Below are positions 47,496-58,600 of a DNA stretch of 64,000 nt, one piece after another. A program made the position numbers and the translations under genes. The stretch spans positions 1,860,001-1,924,000 of the forward strand of contig LSAX01000010.1 of the NCBI GenBank assembly GCA_001557505.1. The letters are read 5' to 3'. The notes below the pieces were generated by a model. The model searched no databases. It was given only the letters and a program-made list of their open reading frames with translations, and was not told the DNA's origin. This DNA comes from Reticulascus tulasneorum. Taxonomy: Eukaryota; Ascomycota; Sordariomycetes; Glomerellales; Reticulascaceae. Position 1 is the stretch's first letter; every line of letters begins with the position of its first letter.

Positions 47496-50160
47496 ATGGC
47501 TAACAACAACAGCGTATATGCATCCGGCCAGTTCATGAACCCCGGCCCGGCACCTCGCCCACCGGTTGACCGGCCACGTCTTAATCTAACACCCAGCTCG
47601 AATCTTCCCGGAAGCATGGCCAACATGGCCATTTCACCAATCAGAAGCACTGCGACATCCACATATACTGGGTCCACCATCTCGCTCCCGATCGCCCGCC
47701 AGTTGTCGAACCAGACAGACGGCATGGGCGGTGTTGCCATCAAAAAGGAAGGTGTTGCTCAAGTCAAGGAGAGCAAAAATTTCATCCAACCGTGGAAGCA
47801 AAAATATCTCATTCTCCGCAAGGAATCCCTAGACTTCCACAAGGCTGAGGGCGGGAAGATCTCCTATACTCTATACCTGAAGGACGTTGTCAATGTCGGA
47901 CGTGTCGAGGCTGCCGGAACCATCTTTGAGATCAAGAGAAACTCAAGTGGCTCATCAACAAGCCCTGGTGATGATGATGGTCAGACCAAGACGCTGCAGA
48001 TCAAGGTGAAGAGCGATGATGATCTCTACGAATGGATCGATCTTATATACGGCGCATGCCCTGGAATGGGTGGCGTCAGTAACCCAACCAACTTCTCACA
48101 TGCAGTTCACGTAGGATTTGACCCTCAGACCGGTGAATTTGTGGGACTACCGCCAGAGTGGTCCAAGTTGCTGAACTCGTCGGCTATCACTAAGGAGGAT
48201 TATGAACGCAACCCACAGGCCGTCTTTGAAGTTTTGGACTTCTACTCGGACTTGACCAAGAGGAATCAAGACCCTGCCCAGTACCCCAGCCTTACACCGA
48301 CACCGCCACCAAGCAGCCAGCAGAACAAGCAGCTTGGGTACACCGGTGGGACTTCTGTGGTGCCGCCGCGGCCTATGCCGCCGAACCAGCGCCAGCCAAG
48401 CTACAACACGATGCCATCGTCTCAAGGGACTCCCAGACGCCCGTCGCCAACGGAGCAGCAACAGCAGCGCCAGCAAATGCAAGGGATGGCCACCAACTAT
48501 GTTTCGCAGGACTCACTCCGAGACGACCCGCGAATGAAGCAAATGGAGGCACAGAGACAGAGAGATCGAGAAATAGAGGAGCAGAACCGCCGAGACTTAG
48601 CGGCCTACAATGCGTCGATCCCCAAGACCAAGACACCAATTGCACAACAGGAGGTCGGCGGATATGGTGGCCAACCTGGGTCTTCAGACCGCTACAACCC
48701 ATCTAGGGCAGCTCCTCCAGCACCGAAGGGGGTGCAGCAGCAAGTCAATGGCTTGCGTGCGCAGCGGCCTGCGCCGTCTCCCCCCTCATCTGCCGGAGCG
48801 CCAGCACGACCACCGATGAATCAGCAATCAAGCTCCAACTCAATCCGAGATCCTTCCCAAGGCCAGCGAATGCCGCCGCAAACCAGTCAACTAACTGGCG
48901 CCAGCCCTGCCCAACGTTATCCCAACGGCAGTCCCTCGCAGCCGAGATCAAATGGCCAAACCCAGCCTCCTTCCAGGTTGCCTGCTCCTGTTAAGCCTCT
49001 CAATGTGGCCAAGCCACAAGGCAGTCAGCAAGCTGATGCCGTCAAAGCAGCAGAGGCCGCACTTACATCTAAGCCTCCCGCGCAAGAGCGCAAGCAGGAT
49101 GTGCGAATGTCAACCATGTCTGAAAGTGAGGTCATGGCCAAGCTGAAGGAGGCAGTTTCCAAAGATGACCCAAATCTGTCATACTCCAAGCAAAAGAAGA
49201 TCGGCCAAGGCGCGTCTGGTTCGGTATATGTTGCCAAGGTTAAAGAGGGGGCTGTTTCCCCGATTGCTCGAGAGGTGCTTCGTGTGCAGGGAAGCAAGGC
49301 TCAAGTTGCCATCAAGCAGATGGATCTAGCACACCAACCAAGGAAGGAGTTGATTGTCAACGAAATCATGGTCATGAAGGACAGCCGGCATCGCAACATT
49401 GTCAACTACCTCGATGCTTTCCTGCGAAACAACAATACGGAACTCTGGGTTGTCATGGAATACATGGAGGGTGGAGCCTTGACTGATGTCATTGACAACA
49501 ACCCAAGCATAACCGAGGAACAGATCTCAACAATCTGCCTAGAGGTATGTTCTATCTGGGAGCCTGGGCGACATATGTTTGCTAACACATCTCTCAGACT
49601 TGTCGTGGACTACAACATCTTCATTCGCAGAATATTATCCACCGTGATATCAAGAGTGACAACGTTCTCTTGGATGCACGTGGTAATGTTAAAATTAGTA
49701 AGATTGCTTCCAAGCATACAGCCGGATTGACAAAGCTAACTCCCATGTAGCCGACTTTGGCTTCTGCGCCAAGCTTACCGAGACGAAGAACAAGCGCGCA
49801 ACGATGGTTGGCACTCCGTACTGGATGGCGCCAGAAGTCGTCAAGCAGAAGGAGTACGGCCCGAAGGTTGATATCTGGTCTTTGGGTATCATGGCCATCG
49901 AGATGATTGAATCCGAGCCGCCATACCTGAATGAAGAGCCCTTGAAAGCTCTGTACCTAATTGCGACCAACGGAACCCCCCGCCTCAAGAAACCGGAGAA
50001 ACTCAGCAAGGAACTGAAGGCCTTCCTTTCAGTCTGTTTATGCGTTGATGTTAAGAGCCGAGCTTCAGCAGAGGAACTTCTTCAGCATGACTTCCTCAAG
50101 CATGGTTGTCCCCTTGGTAGTCTCGCGGATCTCCTCGCTTTCAAGAAGCATGCCAAATAG
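47496..50160 (+). CDS. cla4: p21-activated kinase Cla4 (Chm1 type)
   Basis: Three exons: 47496-49544, 49598-49697 and 49751-50160; about 852 residues. It is an effector kinase of Cdc42/Rac in septation, polarity and hyphal growth. A PH domain lies at about 82-188. Directly after it is a CRIB element ([16 protein letters not shown], about 194-209) that binds the GTPase; the PH plus CRIB order separates Cla4 from Ste20. A Pro/Gln-rich linker follows, then the kinase domain: [13 protein letters not shown] (near 569), HRDIKSDN with catalytic Asp about 700, TDFGFCAKL with DFG Asp about 718, and [11 protein letters not shown]. Exon 2 is 100 nt and carries the catalytic loop; its introns are 53 nt each with GCTAAC branches. 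The start matches the usual fungal N-terminus (YxSGQ, then RPRLNL). Confidence 0.95.
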
Positions 50161-51094
50161 GGAACAAACTCTGCTCGATTCGGGAGGAACACAAACTCAA
50201 CTTTTTCCTAGAGTCGCAAATGCCGACAAAAAGCGAATTGGTACCCGGATTCTTACTCCACTGGCTTCGGCGTTTTTATGGCAACGGTGGCTTTCGTTCA
50301 ACGTGTCGAACTGCATTGCGAAGAATGGTCTCTGAAATATGCACCCGTCCCAGAGGGTTTTTCCCTCTTCCATGCCGTCCTCAAGGCTCATACTTCAAAC
50401 CTTTCTAGGAGAGTCTGGAGGAAACTTATCCGATATCTCCTGCTCATGTGGAACTACGAAACTCTTGTCCTTTCGTCCTCTCACTTACCCAGGGCATGGC
50501 ATTTTGCTAAGGGTCACGGTCATATTGCATAGGTGTCTTTCACTTGGGGAAAGGTGGGACGGGTAGCTTAGAGTGATTGATTGATAAGGATATCTCTGCC
50601 GGTGGGCAAGGAGACAAGGGGACGGACAAGACCAACCGTTAAAAAGCAAGGGAAAAGCTGAAAACCTAGCCTTTGTTTATGAATCAAATAGGGCCGGGCT
50701 GGTGATAGATAGTCACAATGATCAGGACATGATGAACCCTCTTGTGCAATTCGTTAGTCACGGTATTACTAGTCTTTGTGCTGGATGCGCTTCCAGAAAC
50801 TCACCCACCAATCTCGTACTCTGCTCAATTGGGTGTTTTGCCAAATCTCATGATTTCCCAATTGCTCTGTAAAATCATAATTTCCACACAGACAATTATC
50901 GAATGTGTGAGGATGAGGTACATACGGTGTGGGAATGCTCTGGCTGCGATTTAGGGGAAGCTTACGCACATCCGAGGATCCTTCGGAATCCCATCAAATA
51001 CGAGGGGCAACCCGAGTTTCTCTGCGTCCTGGTTCACCTTTCATACAACCACTAGATCTTCAACCCATGCCATTCTTGGTTAAACTGAATTTAC
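50161..51094. other. Intergenic, CLA4 3' flank and transcription factor promoter
   Basis: About 930 bp of 3' untranslated region and promoter. Several 60-96 codon frames lack similarity to anything I recognise. Confidence 0.5.
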
Positions 51095-52590
51095 ATGTCG
51101 TCGGGCGAACAGGACCGACCCGAGGGCTCAGCTCAGGTTCCGACGCCGACGCTGACGCCCTCTGCGTCAGCAAATGTGGTGTCTCGGAGGTCGCATCCTA
51201 AGTCGCGGACTGGCTGTCGGACCTGTAAGAGCAGGAAGATTAAGGTCAGTTGCATCATTTATTACAGCATGGGTTGATCTTTGTTTGCCTTCTACGGCTT
51301 CTCATGCCAACCATCAGGGGTTGCTATCTATCTTCCGGCGACTCCGTTGCATGTTCTCCAATTGACGTGGATGAGGGATAAGTTCCACCGCTGTCATGAT
51401 CTGTCCACTTATAAGCCTCGTCTCAGGAGACCCATGCTCACCCTATCACCTAGTGCGATGAACATAAACCATCATGCCGCAATTGCGTCAAGCACGCTGT
51501 GTCCTGCGACTTTCTCCAAAGCCACTCCAACGGCAGGCACCGGAGTCCGAACACCGCCGGCTCGGCCTCGCTGAGCGCCGCGGGCGAGGTACAGGAGCTG
51601 AACCTCGTCGACCTCGAGCTGCTACACAACTTCACCACGTTCACCTACAGCACGCTCTCCACGGACCCCATCGTGCGGCAGATGTGGAAGACGGCCGTGG
51701 TACGCCAGGGTTTGGAGTGCGAGTATGTCATGCGCACCATCCTGGCCGTGTCGGCCATGCATCTAGCGCAGTTCCGCCCTAACAAGAAGGACTTTTACAT
51801 TTCTACGGCGATCACGTACCACCAAGTTGCGTCGCAGACGGCTACGGGCCTGATGTCTGCGCTGGATCAGGATAACTGCGAGAATTTGTTCTTGTTCTCG
51901 TGTCTTACCGTCTTCTTTGGTTCGTGAGCCGCCTGCCCCATATGGTGAACAGAGTGCGAGTGACATGATCAACGGCACATCGCTAACATGCCCTTCCCTA
52001 TCCAAGCCCTCGCCAGCCCCCGCAAGTCAGACGACACGCTCCCTCCGGGCGATTCGAGCTTCCCGGACTGGATGTTCTTACTCCGCGGCGCCCGCTCGCT
52101 CGTCAACCTCCTCCAGCAAGCCTCGTACGACGGGCCGATAAGTGTCCTACTCCGCCACGGCCGCGAGCGGTGGATGCTAATGCACGACGAGTCCAAGAAC
52201 CAGCCTGAGATGATGCGCGAGCTGCAGCAGCTCGTCAACAAGACCGTCACGGACGAGGGCCGGCTCAGGACCTACAACGAGGCCATCGACGAGCTGCGCA
52301 GCGGCATGAGCGCATTCATCCGGCAGGACAGTCAGCCACTGGATGTCCTCGATGTGTTCGTGTGGAAGCCCATGATCACGGATGACTTCTTGCCGCTCTT
52401 GAAGATGCCGACGCAGGAGGCCGTGGCCATCTTTGCGCATTTCTGCATCCTCCTCAACAGGCTGGAGAGCCACTGGTGGTTGCAGGGCTGGGCAACGCAC
52501 TTGATCAGTAGGTCCTGGGCGCTGCTCGACGAGGACCACAGGCTCTGGATCCAGTGGCCTATTGAGGAGTTGGGGTGGGTGCCGCCGTGA
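51095..52590 (+). CDS. Zn2Cys6 transcription factor (Fungal_trans_2/UPC2-like)
   Basis: Three exons: 51095-51244, 51454-51919 and 52007-52590; about 399 residues. The zinc cluster has the spacing C-x2-C-x6-C-x6-C-x2-C-x6-C (Cys 41, 44, 51, 58, 61 and 68). It is split by the 209-nt first intron right after the basic CRTCKSRKIK, a position common in this class. Intron 2 (donor GTTCGT, GCTAAC branch, CCAAG) joins in phase 1 to give FFALASPRKS. The rest has the LELLHNFTTFTYSTLS and RTILAVSAMHLAQF helices typical of the short UPC2/SUC1-like regulators, which control sterol uptake or other lipid genes in characterised cases. The target here is unknown. A 21-bp minisatellite begins about 95 nt beyond the stop. 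Confidence 0.85.
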
Positions 52591-52683
52591 GCCATGGTTT
52601 CATTGTGCGATGTCGCATATGGGAAAGCGGCACTACTTGAACATATGGTAATCTTGAAACTTGAAAGTGATTTGGTCAAGCTA

Positions 52684-52787
52684 GACCGTCTATATGCTAA
52701 TATCATTCGTCTATATGCGGGCATGATTCGTTCATATGCTGACCTGATTCGTCTATATACTGATATGATTTGTTATGTGCTAATATG
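52684..52787. repeat. 21-bp imperfect minisatellite, 5 copies
   Basis: Five tandem units of 21, 21, 21, 21 and 20 bp with consensus ATTCGTCTATATGCTGATATG; the middle copies differ at two to five positions. It sits in the about 295-bp convergent interval between the transcription factor and glycosyltransferase genes. Because 21 is a multiple of three, the plus-strand frame from 52594 reads as heptapeptide repeats of the IRLYADM type. Confidence 0.85.
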
Positions 52788-52885
52788 ATTCCACGAATAT
52801 CCCCCCTCTACCACCAACGCCGAACTCCAAGTCTTAGAACCCCATCTCTTCTTCAAGCGTAACGAGCAATGACAATACAGCAGGC

Positions 52886-54108
52886 TCAAGTCCCGCAGAC
52901 AGCATAACTGTCGTGGCCGGCGGCAAGATGCCATTCCGTGAGATGGTTGATCAGGTCAGGGTCGACGTCCCTGTTGGCCTTGATGAAGATGGTCTCGTAC
53001 GGGTGGACATTGCTGCCGAAATATTTGCCATCCCAGAGGACATCGCCATTCTCCGACGAGTCGCACTCGGCAATGTAGTTGACGGACTTGTGGTACGCCA
53101 TCATCATGAGGTCGACCTCGTACCCATTATCCATGATCAGGCTGGTCGAGCCGATCTCAGCGTGCACGGCTTTTTCCCAGCCGTCGTAGCAGCCGCCCAG
53201 ACCGACTTGGTCGGACTCGTCACCAAAGTCGTCATTCTTGGAAGAGCCTTCGGGAGGGTTGAGGAGGAGTTCCATGCCTACTTCGTCCGTGGCCCAGATC
53301 ATGGACTGGGCATGGAATCGCGGCCAACAGTTACCTGTCATCGCGACCATCTACACGACGGATGTTAGCGAGGACATGTACGGCGATGCCTGGGTTTCGT
53401 CACACGGGGGGGGGGGGGCTCGCTTACCTTTACTTTGTCGGTCAGACGGCTGAGATACATGTCACTCCAGCAGGTCTTGGCCCAGTACGGGAGAAACGGG
53501 CCGCGGATACTGGCATTCATGGTGATGAATCGCTTGTACTTCTTGTACAGGCCCTCTGCTCGCAATACCTCCCCGTACGCGCCAAGGTCGAAGCATGTGT
53601 TCGGCCGGTTGACGATTCTGATGTTTTCCTTCGTGGGGATCAGACTTGCAACGGAGGTTTCGCCATTGAGGATGAAGATGAAGTCGGCGCCGTCATGTAG
53701 ACCCTGATTCACGAAGAACTTGAGGTTCTCGATGGCTGCGTCCGACTCGGCGAACGCATAAAGAATCAACGGTCTATCCTTAGCTGCTGGGATCTCGGCT
53801 GGGTTCGGTGGCGCGACAGCCTCAGGAGCCTCAGGTTCGGCCTCGGGCTTTTCGACTGCTACTGGCGCTGCGTGCGAGACAGGCGTGCTCGTTGGCTGCG
53901 GACTTGGCTAATAGATATAGTGAGCTTCTAGGGAAACCAGGCTTCCAATTCATGGGAATAAACTTACATTGGCCGCTGTCGATACATGAGTCGTAGTTTG
54001 CGATATCGAGAATAACGTCCAGAGACAGAAGATGAACACGATGACCCCGATCACGGTCTGCCGGTTCACAGTATACGTCACCCCCATAGCTGCGGGTCGT
54101 CGGCCCAT
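52886..54108 (-). CDS. RgpF-like glycosyltransferase, type II membrane protein
   Basis: Three exons: 53968-54108, 53428-53907 and 52886-53350; about 361 residues. A short basic cytosolic end (MGRRPAAMGVTYTVNRQ) precedes one membrane anchor (about 18-36) and a Pro/Ala/Glu-rich stem (about 48-95). This is the layout of a Golgi type II glycosyltransferase. The luminal domain has NRPNTCFDLGAYGEVL, RFITMNASIRGPFLPYW, KMVAMTGNCWPRFHAQSM and ATDEVGMELL, which follow the pattern of the rhamnan-synthesis protein F family (RgpF): R-x-N-x-x-x-D-x-G-x-Y, then N-x-S-x-x-G-P, then H-x-Q-S. Donor and acceptor sugars are unknown. Intron 2 contains a 12-13 nt G homopolymer at about 53406-53418. The frame extends upstream without an ATG; ATG 54108 is the first in frame, and 54087 is an alternative. 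Confidence 0.75.
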
Positions 54109-55437
54109 GGTCCAGTGGAGAAACTCTTCCAACTCCGGGTTATGAAGAATGAAGTTTGTTTCACGTCTAGCGTTCGGTCCTATGTTGGAGGTCTCCGGGC
54201 TTGCGTGCTATCGAAGAGAAGAGACATTTCGCAGACACCAAGATGCGAGGAACGGCCATGTGGGATAACACTCTGTTATACGGAATCAATGCCTCTGAAG
54301 GTCCGGAAACAGAGGAGCCCATATCGGCCATAATGCCAGATCTGTCCTACGGCGGCGATAGGATGTAGTTCTGTATACGAAGAGTAGTCTAGCGGTGGAT
54401 TGGGGCTAGGCTCGTACGCATGGTTCCTTAGAGGTCCCTGAATCATGGCTTGCCATGCGTAATGTACGTACTTTATTGCGGCGAGTAATGCGCTAGGTTT
54501 GGAGGCTTGAAGATCTAGGTAGGCTTGGCCGATCCCTGCCGAATTCCACCAATCCAGCCAATTGGGATGTGCCGGCGCCGAGGCCCTGGGCGGGACGCCG
54601 ACTCGGTTTCTATAGCCTGGACGCATTATTGATAGCCCTACAAAATCACGCCCACGCACATACAGTACAGTACATGGCACTATTCAATACGTACCATGCG
54701 CGAAAGCTTACGTACCTCCGTATTGTGGGGGGGTCCCGTCCTGGAGAGGTTTTGCGGGCGAAGCGAAAACGAACCACCTAATTTACTCCACCACTTACAT
54801 ACCCCTACCCTATGTACCACTTGTGCTCACAAGTACATACATTGAAGGACACGTTTTGCTGGCAGAATGATAAGCTGCTTGCATCTTCAGTGGTGTAGTG
54901 TAGTCGTGGTATCATCGGGCGTGAACAGTGTGTTTAGGGCCCACCATTCTCGACTTTTCCGTTAAGTCTCTGCCCTCTCCTTAGGTATGAGTTGTCTCAC
55001 CCTCCCAGACTACCCAGGATAGCCGGTAATGTCTCTGGATGAAGCAGAGGGAACGCATGTCTAAGACAGTCTCATATGGCGGGAAGGATTCTGGCGTCCA
55101 TCTTTTATATTCGTCTATATCGGAACTACGGCACACCGTGTGTGACCTGAGGGCTGGTCCACCTTGTAGTAGTACATAGACACAGACAGGGACCAAGCTA
55201 GTAGCAGATATGCATCTGTGTACTAGGTGACGAATTCGTCGGCCCCACCAAACTGTCAAAATGGCATCTGGTTGCTGTTCAGCACATTTCCTTACCCTCT
55301 ACCGGTTCTAGCAGAGTGCGCGCCCATGTCTCGATGTCATCCTTTTCCTCAACATCAGAGAGTGCGAGCCGTGTCTCTCTTTGGTCTCATCGCTGCAGGA
55401 TGGCTTGATCCAGGAGACATATCTGTGTGGGAACAAC

Positions 55438-55699
55438 ATGAAAGATCCCGAGCACCCCGAAAGGCGTAAGGGTGTTAGCGATGGGGAGTCTAGCCTCATC
55501 TGGTTCGATGAGTGGCAGATTGCGGCTAACTTGTTGACACAGGAGGGTAAGTTGGGCCTGTTACTGTAACCATTGCTCTCTATGGTTAGTTGCTGCGGCC
55601 CTGCCCTCGAATGTCTCAACACCAGTATACCATGAACAGGTTTTGCATTACTACAGGAGTCGGGAACCCAGTTCATCCTCTTGTCGACACCCCTGCTAG
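55438..55699 (+). CDS. Candidate small spliced gene, unknown function
   Basis: A weak prediction. ATG 55438 in a good context (aacATGa) opens a frame to 55546, ending at a perfect GTAAGT donor. A 43-nt putative intron ends in TAG at 55589, and the frame resumes in phase 1 to a stop at 55699; 72 residues. The joined frame passes from LIWFDEWQIAANLLTQE to VAAALPSNVSTPVYHE without a break, which is the only support. There is no signal peptide and no known domain. The intron is short and its branch site poor. It could equally be the 3' end of a longer gene or chance. Confidence 0.2.
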
Positions 55700-58600
55700 G
55701 ATTCAGCGCTCGTCAGTCATTGATATACTCCATCCATTCATGAAAACTTTAGAGACTACTCGCAGAATCTCGGAGCGATAATATCTCACAGTGACTTCTT
55801 GATTCTGTTGTGGCCTTATCGAGCCGAAGCGCACCGTCTCCAGCTTGCTTTCACTATGGCACTCTCCTTTTATCAAGCTGTAGACGGGCAGCGACCAAGT
55901 CAGTCCAGTCTGGGCTCTCGATTCCTTGAAACCAAAATAAACCATCAGAAGTCTTGTAGCAGCTTCTGAGCGGACGAGTCCAGCAGCTTTTGCACCTCTG
56001 GAATGGAGGAGGACTGGCCGACAGGATCCTGTCCGTGCGAAAGGATAATGGGACCCTACTGGCGACTTACATCCAACGTTGCTTGAGCCCGGAAAGGAAC
56101 CAAGTTCGTCGACGAATAGCTTGTCGCTTGTCAACGCTATCAGGGTGGGTTGATACTCTACTATGCAACTTGCCACCAGATAACTCTGCTGGTCTGCCAT
56201 CGTTCCCCAAGCCACGTATCCGTGCTGCAATGTATTAGCAGTCTAGCAGCATACTATCTTCGGTTACCTATTTGCAAGAGATGCCGTTTGAACCAGCTGT
56301 CGAACAAGCCGAGCAATTTAACGAGCATCAAAAAGGGGTTAAGAGGGAGATGGGCGTCGTACCTGGACTTCTCGTCAGCTTCAAAGATCAAAGTCTACGA
56401 ACAATATGTTAGAACTGAGCAAGATATCAAATGAATAGGCGTTAGCTCGGTGACCACAGCCCAGATCTAAAGCACAGGATTGGAATTTAGGCAACTGCAG
56501 GAGTTGCTGTCTTTTGTATTGCTTAATACAAAGCAAGGAGCATTCCAACTAACCACACAGATGCCCGGAACCAGCTGATTCATCATCATACGACTTAACG
56601 CAGACACTTCCAGTTCGTCTCTAAAGCCACAACAGTATCAGCAGACGTGCCTGTCCTCGTTAGTTTGAAATACCAGAAGTATCAGTCCGGCTACGTTGTG
56701 AATTTTGATAACCTTGCCTTCCGAGCGGCGGCTCACCGGGAAGCAAGAGGGCGCCCTTGAGAGTGCGTCACGATAGTTCACTCAGGCTTGGCACCGACAT
56801 TGGCAAGCGAGCGCGTAAGATCTGTGCAGGATGCTCGCTGCTAACAAGTGAAAGACGACGCTGGCTAGATACTCGCAGCATTCTATGCTGTATTCAAGCT
56901 CGAGCTAACGCTTGAGAGGATCGCACACAAAAGCACAGACAACACGGTAAGCAAATTAAAAGACCATATAGAACGAAGCTAATGAATCTATGTAGCCTGG
57001 ATACAGCTACTACAAATGGACAGTTGCGCTGATGAACACCTTCCTTGACTGTCTGGAGCTTGCTCGTCGAGTCTCTTGCCAATCAAGCCCCAGTCACGAG
57101 ACCGTGGTGTCGCCTCCATTCCGCTTGAGCAAGGGACTGAGATGGATTTGTAAATATGTAGGGACTGGCAGACCTGCATGACACCGGCCGCTCAAGTTAT
57201 GGTGCCCTGGAGTGGTGGATTGGAATAATCTGTTCGCGACCTTGCCGCGAGCAGGTGTGAGTCGCTTCGAGACAACCACTTACTGATTGGGCATTTGTGT
57301 CCAACCTACTAGGCTGAAGGTGTGAATGATATTCAGAGCCAGTCAACGCTGTCTGGCGAGCCACTGGCTCGAAACGTGGGGTGAGTGTGGGAACTCAGGC
57401 CATCTACCACTCTCCTAGATCTTCATCGCCGTACAATCCAAGGGCTAGAAGGTTGGGTTTTAGCAGAGGAAGCTGATGGCATGGCATAGAAGTGATGGTA
57501 ACGCTGTCGGAACTTGCAGCGAACAACAGGATAGCTCCAACGCTCGACCGAGTACTGTTGTCCTCGGCGTCACCTCCAGGACCAGTACCTGAGAATAGCA
57601 CTCAGCTGATGCCAACCGCGCGCGAACCATCGGCATATAGCAAGACTTGCCTGAATCAATATATGTAGAGACGTCCAACGAGCTGGAAATGCGAGTGCCG
57701 GCGCCAGCCCCGTCGTGAAAGCCGGGTCAAATTATCGACCAGCTCGATGGTACTTTCAAGCGTTAAGCAATATAGATAAGCTTAACCAAGAAGCACGTGG
57801 GCTTCGGAGTTCTGTTTCTTCGTTCAAGCGCACCAGTCTCATGCTTGCGCTGAGTGTTGCTACTGCAGACGACCCACATGCGTAGCATAGAGGTCCAGCT
57901 GATATACCGATTATGGGGAGGATGGTTTGGCAAAGAGCTGGCTTGGGCAACTGTGGAGGAGGTGATGGTCGCGCTGAAAGGGATGGTCAGAGTATCTTGA
58001 CCGAAGACGAGGGTGGGAGCTGATCGAGAGGCGTCGCAGACTGCGTATCATTCCGCTAACTATGCGGGCATGGATTTAAATAGCAGACTCACGCAACGCA
58101 AGCAAGCTGCATTAGGCCTGATATCAGAATTGATTCAACATCGAAACCAAGAAAAATCGGACATATTCTATTTTGAACACATTATCTTAGGGCCGCACTG
58201 TCATGCAAGCCTAAATATCTCGCATGGCGAAAAAGCTGCTGGAGATGACTTCAGCACAAGCTACTGCGTAGATGCTGACACTTTCCATGAAAGCTTGATG
58301 CTATTTTTACCCCGCCAACCTTCCCAGCTCTTGGGTGGTGGCTTTTCGTCAATCTTCGGCAATAAGCCTTGTTTAACCTGGGAGTGCAGGCTGGCCGTTC
58401 CGCTCAGAGAGGGCTGCATGATGAAGTATAGTAAGGTAACCGATACCATGGGCACAGCCGCTTGAACGAAATAGCCAGGACATGATAACGGCAGAAGGGC
58501 ATCCTCTATTCACTCGTCCTTCAGGCTGTGGATTCAACAGCCGAGGGCAATCAGCATTGTTAAAGGAGTGCCGATAAGGTAAGCCTCGCTCTTGCATGTA

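Noticed and set aside
55703..56230. 175-codon minus-strand frame in the 54-62 kb block
   Set aside because: It begins at a TTG codon, shows no known motif or splice support, and composition looks random.
58013..58465. 150-codon plus-strand frame
   Set aside because: It begins at GTG (first ATG about 19 codons in), with no recognisable domain, signal peptide or introns.
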